A stretch of DNA of 64,000 nucleotides from Achatina immaculata (Eukaryota > Mollusca > Gastropoda > Stylommatophora > Achatinidae): NCBI GenBank assembly GCA_009760885.1, contig CM019718.1, positions 26,828,133-26,892,132 of the forward strand, given 5' to 3'. Below are positions 33,431 to 45,662 of this stretch, piece by piece; the stretch's first letter is position 1; each line of letters opens with the position of its first letter. The position numbers and the translations under genes are program-made. The notes beneath the pieces were generated by a model. The model saw nothing but the letters and a program-made list of their open reading frames with translations. It had not been told where the DNA came from and ran no database searches.

Positions 33431-34711
33431 TAAGAGTGTATGAAACCTGAACACACAGTTAACACTGAAGCAAAACATATTCTTTCATGGCCATGAAGAA
33501 GACACAGAGGAATGAACCTGACTTAATTTTTTTTTGTAGCTGGCCGCATCAGTACTTCCCATCCTCATACTGAGGTCAACTAAATGCACTATACATAACG
33601 CTTAGACAATCCCTTGTGATGAATTGTAGGGGAGAACGAAATATAATGAATTCACCGAACTCTACCGCCAGGTGCTAAAAAAAGCAAATGCTTAAGACCC
33701 TTAACTATTTCTAAGCAGCAGGAACTATTTTACAGGAATATGGCAGTTATCAAGACCAGACAACCACGGCTGACCCATGAATTCAAGATGGGCACGTTAA
33801 ATGGCAGCAGAACCTGCAAAAAAAAAAAAAAAGCCATCTTCTTGGGTCAACTCAAAGAAGTACGGTAGCTCAATGCAGTCCACTCCCCAGCCTCTTTCAG
33901 TCTATGCCGCGAGGTTCTGACCAAAGCCTGGGCTGCAAAGAGTTAAAATTTCATAGTGTTAATCATGAGTTTAACCAATATTTTATTACTGGTTAATGCT
34001 CGGCGTAACAAGCCGTCGTGAAAGTACAGGGACGGAAGAGCTTCCTAGCAAGGGTAAGCCTGCTCCAAAGGAAAAAACCAAGTTAGTTCACTCCCAGACC
34101 CAAGCGGACGCACTTATTCCAAGAACTCCATCAACCGCCGAAAAGTACAAGGTCACAGTTAACAGACAGGACTGAGCTGCTCGAGACCAAAGCAACTTTA
34201 GTCACACCATATATACTATTTATAAAGTTATCTGTGTTGGATGTAGAAAACCATAACAGCCGGTCAGCAGAAGTTTTTGTTAAAGTTTTTATTCAGAGCT
34301 GGCAGAAATATATCATGCATGAAGTTGCTGGAGTTCAACAGTCAACATCTGCTCGCAAAAAAAAAACAAAACTCCCAGAGTTCACCCAGTCTCCAGAAAT
34401 AAAAAAAATGAGTGCCAGTGTTAACGGCTCTGGAAATGAAGAGAAACGACGCCGCTGGATACGGAGTTCGTGCTGATGGTAGTTTCTGGTCAACTGCTGA
34501 CTAGTCAGCAAAGCACTTATGGTTTGACTCTGTGTAGTGTGAATCAGGGTCATTAATTAAAAAGGCAAACATATGAGTTGTTCTTTGCCTTTTTAGTTAA
34601 TGTTTGCCCTACAGACTCTACGGCCAGGGGATACAAACAAACCTTAAAAAAAAAAAAAGAGTTTCATGTCCGATGTTCAGACAAGAGTAGCTATCACACA
34701 GGTAAACTCAC
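33431..34711 (-). other. Probable intron 3' of the HIF-alpha bHLH exon
   Basis: It begins at the GT donor at 34711-34710 (minus strand). I found no next exon (PAS-A) here by eye. A poly-A run lies at about 33819-33833. The extent as intron is inferred from the splice donor only. Confidence 0.4.
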
Positions 34712-34944
34712 CTCTGACATCAATGTTGCTATTATTGTTGTTGTTGTTGCTGTGAGCGCATTGTAGGATGTTGTAAATCTTCAACGTGCTGATGGACAGC
34801 CTCATGATGGAAGCTTTATCCAGCTGACTTGATACACTGTCTGGAAGTGGAAGACAGCTGGCCAGCTCCATGAAGACCTCCGACTCTTTGCCACGCCTGC
34901 ATCGGGCAGCGTCGCGGGATTTCTCCTTGCGTTTCTCCGTATTC
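34712..34944 (-). CDS. HIF1A-like: bHLH exon of a hypoxia-inducible factor alpha homologue
   Basis: This exon encodes the basic helix-loop-helix region by which HIF-alpha subunits pair with ARNT and bind hypoxia-response elements in the nucleus. The translation runs [55 protein letters not shown]. The KEKSRDAAR basic part, KESEVF, LPLP and LDKASxMRL are diagnostic; KESEVF points to HIF-alpha over NPAS/trachealess (KENxEF) or SIM. The acceptor is TTTCTATCTTCTACAG just before 34944 and the donor is GTCAGAG|GTGAGT at 34712/34711. The exon is 233 bp, entering with 1 base of a split codon and leaving with 1 base of the next. After the second helix it carries a run of six Asn, one Ser and Asn (AAC/AAT codons) just before the donor, an unusual linker. 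PAS domains, oxygen-dependent degradation region and exon 1 were not found. Confidence 0.9.
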
Positions 34945-37570
34945 CTGTAGAAGATAGAAACAAATATGCCCTTATCCCTGCCCTCAGTTTCCAAGAAGCA
35001 GATAATATATCATCCTGAATAAAACGCCGAGTTTATCAAAATCGTGAAGATCAAATAATGTCCGTCAGTTCAGCCATCATCATTAACACCACCATCATCT
35101 TGTTTGTGCAAATATACGAAATAAAGGAGAAAAAGATATTTAAAAAGAAAAGCAAAAAACAAAAACAAAAACAAAAAAAGGGCAGAAAGAATCAACACAA
35201 AAAAAAACCGTTCTGTGGTATGTGCAATGGGTAGGGATATAACATGTTCATGCTTTCAAATTTATAAGCCAGAACAACACTGTGAGGTAATTACTATTTT
35301 TTCCCCCAAATAAACATCCGGACATACTGCAAGAGGGATGTGTCGATACTGGTACTGCCTGGTCCAAAACAAAATCCTACCCTAATGGAGATTGGAACCC
35401 AGCTGGTAAGTGAATGCACTAACCTCTACACCACTGCAGCACCCAGAAAAGAGGAGAGGAACGGGGGGGGGGGGGGCATCAAGAAATAAAAGGTACTAAA
35501 CACAGACAGAAACAACAACACAAAGAACAAATAGGCAACATAAACTTCACTCACTACGGCTGAGTTTGTAAAACGAAAGAACTATGTCAGAGAACAGCAA
35601 CACAATCTCACACATCTGTTACATGAAATACTCCAACATACTGGACCAGTTTTTCTCTGGTGGTGATGAGATATGAGTACAAAAGACATCGACATAGACA
35701 ATAATAAGGAAAAAATGGATGGACTATGAAATGAAACGGTGAGAAAGAAATGCAATAACGAAAATGAGAAATGATTCAAATTATGGCTTACTTGTAAGGC
35801 ATTTTGTGCGAGCGACACCTGTGAGATAACGCCCCACCTCTGTGACAATGGCCGTCAGCGATGTTCCAGTCAAAATTATTCCAAGATCAACAATCAGGCA
35901 CTAACTCTCAAGTCAAGACTGAACAATCAGTCAAAAGTAATCTCAATTAGTATACTCACAAGACAGATAAATCACTTGGCAGTAGTTTCAGCTACTCGAA
36001 CATCACAACGTAACAGCTACAAAAATCAACGTGTATTTATTAGCGCGTAACCATTGATATTTGCTTTTTAAATCAATTATATCACTGCACATCCGTGAAC
36101 GATGCGGAAACTTGTGTCCAAACTGCGAACGAGGCACAAAGAAACAAGAACAAAACCTGCCAGAAAAACAAATACACGAACCTGATTCCGGAAAAGGACG
36201 CGTTTCAGAATGGCATACATTACGCAATCCAAACTCAGATCATCTGAGTCTCATTGTAGTTGCTCAATCAGTTACCCCGGGTTATTTCAAGGAGATAACG
36301 TTCAAACCGCTTTCGGTATACAGACTCGGAGGGTTCTAAAGCTATACGCTGAGCATATTAACACAGGGAACATATTCACTGTGGTAAAAGAAAAAAAAAA
36401 ACGGCAAAAACTGGATCAAAGGATAAAAATTGTTGAAGGGAGCAGTTTTTATTTAGGAACATACGTCCCCTGCTCCTTTCTCTTTGTATTTTTGCAGTTG
36501 TTTGGTTCTGATTAAGACGTTAACCAATTTATCAAAGATCACTTCTTCACACGTTATACCATGACTAGGTGACTGTTTATTTAAAATATGCACACACGGC
36601 GTAAATAATCTGTCTGTCTCTCGATTTCCAACACTAAGCTATAGTGATTTATAAACTACGTCAATCCAACATATCTATCCAAACAAAAGAATAAGCTTTA
36701 CAGATACAAGCCAATCGCACGGCACACAAGTCAGTTCTTCGTTCTTGTTGCCACTGAAAGAATTAAACCTCTCGAGGATAACACTAAAAAAGATTTCCTC
36801 CTCATTCAAACCAACGTATTCCGGAATTTTTTTTTTTCTTAGGTGTTGGTGGTTACCGATAGAAAATCTGGTATCTCACGAAATGTTAAGAAAGAAAATA
36901 CGACAAGCATGGCCTGATAAAAGCAATCTGCACGCAGAAAACAAGGTTCTTTAAAGTCTCTTTCCTTCCGTTGTCAAAATGATTGATGTATTAACTGTTA
37001 CATATTGGGGGGGGGGGGGGAATATAACACTAAGAACGTTCTCAGCGATTTAAGAAAAGAAAATCACGACTCCAGTTTTAAAAAATCTGTATGAAATATT
37101 AGAACGAAGTATTCCGCAAATTTTGTCTGAAGCCGAGAGTATTTCAGAGACACTGAACTTTACAACCAACAGCTGGCGTAAATGAAGGAGAATAGGAATG
37201 TGTATTCAGTTTTTGTTTCAAGCTGGGAGTCATATTTTAAAGAACAAACACCATTGGCTGCAAGAAAATCATGGCTTCTCTGCCATCTGACTAAACATCC
37301 TGATCTGTTATCCATATCGCACATATTCTACAAGATATTCACAAAGGACGGATAGCGATCTTAACTGAGCTTCTCTCTCTCTCTCTCTTCCCTTCCCTTG
37401 CCAGATGATGATGTGTGATATTGCTGAGATGATGAAGATCTTAAAACTTCACAATAAGGAAATGACTTATTACTGACTCTGAGACATCAACACTTCATAA
37501 CAAATTTAGCGACAATTAATTCTACTATTTTAACAGTCCGCGATGTCTTCAATAATACATTAATATTTAA
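34945..37570 (-). other. Probable intron or 5' flank of the HIF-alpha gene
   Basis: This lies upstream of the exon on its strand, starting with the polypyrimidine acceptor. It contains a tRNA-like SINE head at 35385-35445, poly-G runs at about 35463-35476 and 37007-37020, and a (CT)n run at 37373-37389. No first exon was identified. Frames at 36003-36515 have no recognisable domain. Confidence 0.4.
35385..35445 (-). mobile_element. tRNA-derived SINE head
   Basis: On the minus strand: GTGGTGTAGAGGTTAGTGC (box A region) followed by CTGGGTTCCAATCTCC (box B), with box spacing as in a class I tRNA. Stems are imperfect. The body probably continues to lower coordinates but its end is unclear. It lies within about 450 bp of the HIF-alpha exon. 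Confidence 0.55.
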
Positions 37571-38708
37571 TAAAAGAATAATACTTGAAGAACATATCGA
37601 AAAGCAAAAACCATTAATCATGAACTTTATAGACTTTAAAAAGGCATTTGATACCATAAACATAGATTCTTTGTGGAGTATTTTAAGACTATATGGAATA
37701 CCATCTAAAACTGTCAACATCATTAAGGATTCCTACAACGGATATGTTTGTGCAGTCAACACAGAAGAAGGAATAAGCGAATGGCTCCAGACTGAAACAG
37801 GCGTGAAACATGATGTATACTATCTCCCTTGCTTTTAGATTTTGTCATAGATTTCATAATGAAAAAATGTTGCACAGGTAAAACTGGGCATTGATTGGGT
37901 ACATGAGACCCAACTGGAAGATCTTGATTTTGCAGATGGCATAACTCTTATCGGGGACAATGAGAAATCAGTGGAAGAAAAAACAGATGCCCTGTCTTCA
38001 CTGGCTAGTAAAACAGGACTTGAAATTAACAAGAAAAAAAAAACAAAAATAATGAAACTTTCCATTAATCAAGAGGGAAAAATATAAGGAACAGCTGTTG
38101 ATGAAGTACACTAATTTGCATACCTCGGCAGGTACACAGACCAAGATGGTGACACCAGGAAGGAGGTTAGAATTAGAATTGCAACAGCAGCCTTGACCTT
38201 CAAGAATCTTGAGAACATATGGCACTCAAAAGTTATAAGCACAAAAACCAAACTAAGATTATTCAATCCAAATACAATATGCATACGAAAGCTGGAAAAC
38301 AACTAAAGAAATAGACAACAAATTGGACTATTTTGAAAACAAATGCCTCAGGAAAATACTCGCTATAAAGTGGAACGAATTCAAGAACAATGCAGAGCAG
38401 GCAGATGAGTGAACAACTTGTCTCATGGGTGATCAGAAAAGGAGATGGACATATATCGGCCACGTGATGAGAAGAAATAATCAGAGAATCATCAATCCCA
38501 AAACAAGCTATCACGTGGAAAATAACAGTCCAAAGAAAAAGATGTCGACCACGTGAAACTCTAAAACAGAACATTGTTAAGAGAGGTCAAATTAGTAGGC
38601 ATAAAATCCCTTGATGAGGTTGAAAAACTCGCCGATAACAGGAAAACTTTGCGAACTACGATGCGAGCCCTATGCGACGCTTAACAGCACAGGAAGATGT
38701 AAGATGTC
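37571..38708 (+). mobile_element. LINE-A copy 2, decayed, plus strand
   Basis: It is collinear with LINE-A copy 1 from the RT finger/palm region (IILEEHIEKQKPLIMNFIDF) to the 3' end (ACAGCACAGGAAGATGTAAG). Motif A Asp is kept, but the FADD box reads FADG, and there are several stops and frameshifts (after GVKH, before FADG, and in the C-terminal region, where a stretch is deleted). It is therefore an older, inactive, 5'-truncated copy in the opposite orientation to copy 1. Confidence 0.85.
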
Positions 38709-40384
38709 TGCGACAGAATTATTGTTCAGTATATATGCGTTAAAAAAAAAGAACAACCACTATATATTTGTCTAGTTTGGTATAGTTGACATACGTGTCA
38801 TGGGGAAAAAAAGTTCTGGCAGAAAAGCTGTAGACATTAATTGATAAGTAAGCATATGAGAAACATCCAGAACTGTCTTGTTTCTATAAGTTGAGCTTGT
38901 CCCAAATATACAATATATTTACAGTATATATTGCATGATAATCAATCAGATGGTTAAATTTTTACCACATTCTATATACTACGTAACTGAGACGCTGTTA
39001 ACACTTTATATAGCGACAGTCGGCGAGACATCATTAACACTTTAATACCTACGACATATTACGTGACAATCAGTGACGTTATTAACTCTTTACTATCCAC
39101 TTTGAAATTGAAAAAGACTAAACTTACAGCAGAATCCAGCTCAATTCCAGTATCAGTTTTCTGTTTTAAACAAATATGTGGGCATTACTGTTTCTCCTTT
39201 ATATTCTGATATCTGGGTGAAAATAATAACATATAATGAACGAATTAATCACTTGACTCTTTTATTAATAATAAAAACCTGGTTTGTTTTTTTAATGAGC
39301 CGACCGGTCATCTCAGACAAGTAATCCAGTGAATCTGTAAAGGACAAAATATCACATTCCATTTGCTATTGGGTTTTAGAATGACACCACATTCCGTCTG
39401 CTATTTGGTTTTAGAATGATACCACATTCCGTTTGCTATTGGGTTTTAGAATGACACCTTGACAAGAGTAGCACAGGACTACTAGATTAGTAGTCCTTCG
39501 GCCGAACATTTTCGTGTATTACTCCGCTTAAGTTTTCACGAAAAACCTGCATCTCAGGGCCAATACGTAATCACGATTTAATCCAAACATTACAAATCAA
39601 CAACGGAAGAAGTAGGTTACTTAGATCCTGGAACAAGAAATGAACTGTAAGTGAGCCTACCAACATACTGCTCCAGTCAACATCTCGTTATGACTGCTGA
39701 CACATGAAGAAGGAAACTTCATATATTAACTGGAATGCAATGCATTTCCGATGAATCAAGACGAGAATATAAAGAAAGAGACGCCCAAGCCATCCATTGC
39801 CGAGCTTCTTCTATTTAAAAAAAAAGTAAATAATAAAAAGATCTCCGTTCCATTTCAATGAATAAATAGCTCCCACCAATCATTCCCAGCCAAAGTGGCT
39901 GTGACCAATAACAAATGCAAAAAAAAAAAAAACCGGCCCATGGCGTTGGAAAAAGGAATACCAGAAATAAGAATAAAAGCTCTCTTCTAAACATTACGGC
40001 AAACTTAACCTCTAGAGTACAAGTACAAGAAACAGAGGTAGAGAGAATTCAACAGACCATGACCAGGGGTATGAATGAAAACAAAAACCAACACCGACAC
40101 CGGCTTAATGCGTCCAACAATAACAGCCAGTTGTGGTAAGAACGGAGAAAGAAAAAGGGCCCACCTCATTTCTCGACCAGTTGTAACGGAAGGCATTTCC
40201 TCTATGCTGTTAATGTGGCGTTAATGAATGTTACCAAATGTATGATGCTGGCTACTTTGATTTATGACCTCCTGTTATAGAGAAACTAAGTTCTCGGAAG
40301 ATGATATCCATGTCCATGTTCTTCCACTAGTTGCATTTAGTGATACAACAGGTAGGATTGAAAAATAACTGAAAGCGTGAGGAC
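38709..40384. other. No gene recognised
   Basis: AT-rich sequence with a three-copy tandem repeat at 39352-39460 and an A-run at about 39919-39932. The frame at 39915-40139 is low complexity without a domain. Confidence 0.35.
39352..39460. repeat. 36-bp tandem repeat, three copies
   Basis: Units read ACCACATTCCGTTTGCTATT then GGGTTTTAGAATGAC, with a few substitutions between copies. Confidence 0.85.
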
Positions 40385-40622
40385 CAGTCAGTCATTTGCA
40401 TGACCCTTGCGAAACCTCCCTAACAGCTTTCTTGTAGGCCTCTCAGTTGTAATCAAGATGCTTTACTGCTGATGCATCAATTTCCAGATCATCAACGATG
40501 TCTTGCAGCCATCATCGCCTTGGTCTTCCTCTCTTTCTTTTCCCCATTCTGTACCATTCCAAGATGGTCTTCTCTAAATTATCATGACGTTTAATGTGTC
40601 CAAAATATTTAAGTTTTGCGTG
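40385..40622 (-). mobile_element. LINE-G 3' coding end, copy 2
   Basis: Collinear with 19095-19350 on the same strand, sharing CTCCCTAACAGCT, ATCAACGATGTCTTGCAGCC and TCATGACGTTTAATGTG. It encodes the same GKxxRGRPRRRW and LQDIV C-terminal segment in antisense to the plus strand. Confidence 0.7.
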
Positions 40623-40716
40623 AGGACCAGTCTGCTAAAATATAAAATTCAGATCAAGAAGCATAACACAATAACGAAAAAAAAAAGAATAAGGACGACA
40701 GTGGTATGGACTGATG

Positions 40717-41000
40717 GACGAAATAAAGAAAATGGATTGTCCCAAAATAAAGAAAATGGATTGTCTGATTGACAAAATAAAGAAAATGGATTGTCTGATG
40801 GACATAATAAAGAAAATGGATTGTCTGATGGACAAAATAAAGAAAATGGATTGTCTGATGGACAAAATAAAGAAAATGGATCGTCTGATGGACACATAGA
40901 AAATGGATTGTCTGGTGGACAAAATAAAGAAAACGGATTGTTTGGTGGACAAAATAAAGAAAATTGATCGACTGATGGACAAAATAAAGAACATGGATTG
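40717..41000. repeat. 30-bp minisatellite, about nine copies
   Basis: The unit is GACAAAATAAAGAAAATGGA then TTGTCTGATG. Some units are shortened (40891-40918). A period of 30 keeps frames open on both strands as 10-residue repeats. It abuts a LINE-K 3' end. Confidence 0.95.
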
Positions 41001-41095
41001 GATTCAGGTAGGCCGGATGCACTGTGAAAACAAACTGGAGTATCACTGCAGTTAACATTCCCTGAGGAAACAACATGATGATGATGATGATGATG
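41001..41095 (+). mobile_element. LINE-K 3' end, copy 1
   Basis: Resembles 49500-49580: GCACTGTGAAAACAAACTGG, CACTGCAGTTAACATTCC, followed here by a (ATG)n tail at about 41070-41092. Confidence 0.5.
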
Positions 41096-41548
41096 AAGTA
41101 AGCCTGACTGACTGTCCTTATTCTCCAGAGTAGGTACATGATAAGAGCTGAAACTACGCCGGCCGCGGCGATTTAGCACAGCTGTTTTCTGTAGCAGGTA
41201 GGGGAATGTAAGACAGGGCAATGGCCAGCTCTGATCCCACTGAATCCAGTTGCCTCCTAGTTCAAACACTTATTTTCGTTACCTTGTGTTTATTGTATGG
41301 CACAGTGATATTAGTCCACAATTTTGCGCAGAAATATGCACAGTATAAAAGTTATATTAACGTAGAAAAGAGAGTAGAAAAAAGCTGCTTTTCTCCCTGA
41401 GCTTTTTAATGACCATTTTAATTAAAACAAAGCTTTTTTACAGCTATATTTTTTCACAATTTATTCCATTCATTTTCTCCTATCCATTCTAAGATAATTT
41501 AAATGTATTCATCATTTATATTTTTTCCCCCCTGTACTTGCCCTTAAC

Positions 41549-41960
41549 GCTCATCATCATCGTGTGCCGTCTTCGGTACGGAGGTTGACGGTAACTCCAG
41601 TTTTCCCTCTGCTTGATGGTGCAATCAGCCAGGCTTTATCCTGCCCACTCTAGTATGCTACCTTCCCATCTACATCTCTGTCTACCTCTCGCTCTTTTTT
41701 CTTCCACCTTTCCTTCTAGTTTTATTAAGTCTTTTGAAGCGGGCAAAGCAGTTTGTTTTCTTGATGCTTACCTCTCTGAGAAGTTCACGCTGCACTTGTA
41801 GTTGTTCTAATACTAGTACATTTGTTCTTTTCGTGTTCTATTATATATGATCTAATTTCCCGAAGATCCACATTACTGCTTCATTTATCATTGTCTTTCA
41901 CTTTTACTTTAGAGCCCGGGTTTCTGCCCCGTACAGTAGCACAGCCCATAAAACTAGAAC
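41549..41960 (-). mobile_element. LINE-H 3' coding end, copy 2
   Basis: Collinear with 20680-21110, sharing CTCTGAGAAGTTCACGCTGC and CCATCTACATCTCTGTCTAC. It ends at a (GAT)n-type tail (plus-strand TCATCATCATCG near 41550). Frames are broken. Confidence 0.65.
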
Positions 41961-42344
41961 TCACTACATCGTTCTATCTCAGAATACGGCCACAGACATA
42001 ATGCTCAAGTTCTCCATTCCGACTGCTGTTAGTCCTCGACATGCTGTGTTACAGAGAATCTAGTTTTAGAATCTGGTTCATGATTACCATATGATACTTT
42101 CATATAACTACCATACAATTTCTGTTGCTTGTATCCGTCAAGACATAGAAAAGGAAAAATTAGCTTTTTTATGATATGAAGAAACTAAATTAGGAAGTGA
42201 CTGTCTCCTACAGTGAGGGGGAAAAAACAGAGTTCTACATTTCTACATTATCTGCCAGACTTGAACAATGAAAAGATGACACAGAAATTGTAAGAAACAA
42301 ACATAAACTGCAATAAATATTCTATCATTTTAAAATGTCACACA

Positions 42345-42570
42345 TAAGCTAATGTTCCTGTTGCTCTGATATCCAGAAACCTGAGCATATCCTGCAAACA
42401 TGTCAATTCTACTCAAACCTCCGAGCACCGATCTGGCCCGAAGAAGAGGATCTGAAAGAAAAGCTATGAGGCTCCCACTCAAGCCCGGAGAAGACAACAG
42501 ACTGCGTCATGGCGAAAGGGCTGCGGATATAGCATGATCAACTAATTCTCGAAAGAAGAAAAATAAGAGC
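42345..42570 (+). mobile_element. LINE-E C-terminal tail
   Basis: The plus strand reads PEHILQTCQFYSNLRAPIW, then KEKLWGSH, and the UTR sequence GGGCTGCGGATATAGCATGA, matching the end of the RNase H element at 20250-20430. A GA/GAA-rich tract follows, as expected from its (GAA)n tail. Confidence 0.65.
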
Positions 42571-42715
42571 GAAGGAGAAGAGCGAAGATGAAGTAGAAGG
42601 AAGAAGAAGAAGTTGAAGGAAGAAGAAAATGTAAGAAGAAGAAGTTGAAGGAAGAAGAAGATGGAAGAAGAAGATGTAGGAAGAAGAAGGAAGAAGAAGA
42701 AATGAACAGAACTTA
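42571..42715. repeat. (GAA)n-rich tract
   Basis: Irregular GAAGAA arrays with interspersed GTTGAAGGAAGAAG units. Probably grown from the LINE-E 3' tail. Confidence 0.85.
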
Positions 42716-44032
42716 CGAGAAAAAGAGATGTGGACCTGCATAAAGAAGCAATGTGTACGCCTTACCGAACTGGAACAAAAAATGATGAAGACATTAAGGC
42801 GTTAAGGAGAAGACAGTAATAACTCTCTGTTCATGTCATCAGATGACGGTAAGTACAAAATCTGACTATCACTGGAAAACTCATAAGGAAAAAAGAAAAA
42901 AAAAACTGGCGACCGAGGGGAAAATATCTGACCGGATTAACCTAGTGGCATGACACATAAAAGACAACATCTGATTAGAAATAAGAAGGGCACTCATGAT
43001 CGTCAACGTCTATTGCCATCGCACAAAATAAACGAATAAATTCGTCTTTTTCCTGGTTTCTTGCATTCATAATTCTTCAGTCTTTTAAAAGCCAAACACA
43101 TGTAAAAAACGCAGCAAATGATAAATCCTTTGCACACAAGAAGAGTTCCTTGTTCTATATTCGCTGCTTTGTCCATGCCGAGCTCATTCATCGTTATCAC
43201 AGCCACAGAAGAACAACGTCTGAGCCAAAGGTTTCACATTGAAACAAATTTGTGGCACTGACAACATGCAAGCAAGCGACGTGAAACCCAAGACTGTCTC
43301 TCCTGTCACTGTCATAACCGCATGTTATCTCTATCTCCAGACTATCTGTTCTCTCTAACGTCACACTGTGTGCACAGAACATGATGGAAAGCGGAAGGTC
43401 TGCACAGGACTTTATTTGCCATTAACATCTCCAATGACAAACGATTTATAGTCATTCCTACAACCAATAGCCATTATCAGAAAAAAAGCAATAATGTCAC
43501 ATTTTCAGACAATGTGCTCACGTCTAAACGAGTAACATAATAAAGATTTTGTATCAATATCAAGTACATGTTTCATGCAGAATTTCCGTTCCATAGAAGA
43601 ATTAACTGCACACATCCGTTCACTAACGTAGTATCTACATCAAAGGGGGCTTCTGAAGCTACTGATCTTACTGGATGGTTTAATCTCAGAAACTATGACA
43701 GAAGTCGCCAGTTTGACCAAGCTTCACATCTGGAGTTATTTTTCATCTATCTGCTCGTAAACTGTTTCTTTTCTTTTTCTTCTTTCTTAATAGAAATAGC
43801 ATGTTTTCATAGTATAGTGTAGTTCCCGCCATGCTCATACGAGTATGCTCGACCTAACTAAGCAAGCGACAAACCACAAACACCGTAAGTTTAAACGGCA
43901 ACACTTTGTTTTCCTTTCATGTGTGTATTCGTCTTTTTCTGCGGTCATCAAGCACGTGACGAATGTCTCACTAACCCGGGCATGCACAGAGAGACACACA
44001 TTCATGTAGATTTCGAATTTCTGTGATTCTCA
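42716..44032. other. No gene recognised
   Basis: Short frames on both strands, none with a recognisable domain or convincing splice sites. Confidence 0.35.
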
Positions 44033-44055
44033 TGTGTGTGTGTGTGTGTGTGTGT
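44033..44055. repeat. (GT)n microsatellite
   Basis: GT units, followed by CA-rich sequence to about 44102. Confidence 0.85.
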
Positions 44056-44112
44056 ATCTCACTCACACACACACTCACACATACAAACACACACACACAA
44101 ACAGAAAAAGAG

Positions 44113-44176
44113 AGAGAATCTTTATCTTTATTTTTCAAGGGTAAAGAATTGGGCACGCAGGCCCGTCTTACATTCG
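44113..44176 (-). mobile_element. LINE-D 3' end, shortest copy
   Basis: Contains CTTTATTTTTCAAGGGTAAA, GAATTGGGCACGCAGGCCCG, TCTTACATTC in plus orientation, nearly identical to 3062-3110. Only about 65 bp of the element were inserted. Confidence 0.75.
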
Positions 44177-45095
44177 CAGGTAACCACTGAAAGATTACCA
44201 AAACAAAAACAGAAGGATGATTACATACATACACAGATCAAAGAAACAAAAACAAAAAGTAAAGAATCAAGTTTAAGAAAAAAACTGAGAGAACCTGAGA
44301 TAATAATAACAAAAGCTGGGTGTTCAACATGAGATAAAAAGAAAAAGATCGGATGCTGTAGGCTGCGGTAGTTATACTTGCAAATATAAACTTCTATTCC
44401 ATATGCAGAAGACGCGATTTTCTATGTCATGGGATAACACTACGAGACTGGCCATGTTCTTCTCTCTGTTCTCTCCAGTGATGGAGATGGTAAGTGACTG
44501 TCACGCCTCTCCTTGTTTTAAATCAAAGCAGACTGGACAAGGACCTGAAAACAAGCTGAAAGTCTCTGAATGCTTCACCACCACCACGACAGCAGGATGT
44601 TGTGGACATGGTAATGCTTACAGAAAACTGAGCGAGGATCAAGAGCTGGTCTTAAATCTGCCAGGCTTGTTCTTAATGTACGCGTGTGCCTCCTCTGCTC
44701 CCAGGTAATGTGCGGTTTAAAACTGCCACCTATCACAGGTCCTGCAACATCAGAAGTGCACTATCATCAGTACTTCATATAAAACGAGTTAACAAAAAAC
44801 AAAAAAAAAGTGTCCGCTGATAAATCAGGACGCCCTAGAGATTCGTCTTAGTAATGACAGCCAGACTACCAGAACTGACAAATTCCTACTATGCCTTATT
44901 ATTCTCCGGGGGAGGGAAAGAGAAAGAGGGGGGAGGGGGGTCTGCGTTCCTTCATATGACTGCCATATTCCCACCTTCTTGTGAGGTGCCTTCGCCTTGG
45001 ATGCACTCTGAGAAATACAAGTAAAAGACTACAGCCCAGTCCCCAATGGGCGCGATATCTACACCACGGCGAACTAGATTCTGCTTAAGCCTAAC
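44177..45095. other. No gene recognised
   Basis: The plus-strand frame 44403-44708 (101 residues) has no domain I recognise, no coding-like repeat of known type and no supported splice signals. A G-rich tract lies near 44920-44940. Confidence 0.35.
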
Positions 45096-45436
45096 CAAGA
45101 ACTAAGCCACGCTGAGACCACAGAACAGAAGAAATGGGCCACGCTGAGACCACAGTAGAACTAAGCCACGCTGAGACCACAGAAGAACTAAGTCATGCTG
45201 AAATTAAAATAAGAACTAAGCCACGCTGAGACCACAGAAGAACTAAGCCGTACTGAAATTAAAATAAGAACTAAGCCGTACTGAAATTAAAATAAGAACT
45301 AAACCACGCTGAGACCACGGAAGAACTAAGCCGTGCTGAAATTAAAATAATAACTAAGCCGTGCAGAAATTAAAATAAGAACTAAGCTCTGCTGAAATCA
45401 CAATAAGAACTTGGCGCTGCTGAAACCATAGTTACA
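45096..45436. repeat. 27/28-bp minisatellite
   Basis: Two alternating unit types, AAGAACTAAGCCACGCTGAG+ACCACAG and AAGAACTAAGCCGTGCTGAA+ATTAAAAT, about 12 units in total. Confidence 0.9.
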
Positions 45437-45609
45437 CATTTCTGTTTCCTGCGTTTACTGTGCGCTTTAGCTTAACACTCTCAGAAAAACAGATCAATAC
45501 ATGACTGCGATGACTTCACCGATGTATTATCTCCTACTGGCTCTATGAAAAAAAAAACACAGCATATGATATCACCAACAAGATACCTCACAAGATACAA
45601 AGACGAATT

Positions 45610-45662
<53 letters not shown>

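Noticed and set aside
29761..34700. Downstream PAS-domain exons of the HIF-alpha gene
   Set aside because: I searched the minus strand for PAS-A-like coding segments next to splice signals and found none. Introns may extend beyond the window or short exons may have escaped reading.
40649..41269. 206-residue minus-strand open frame
   Set aside because: It passes through the 30-bp minisatellite and a LINE-K tail; three overlapping frames are open there, as expected for a period of 30.
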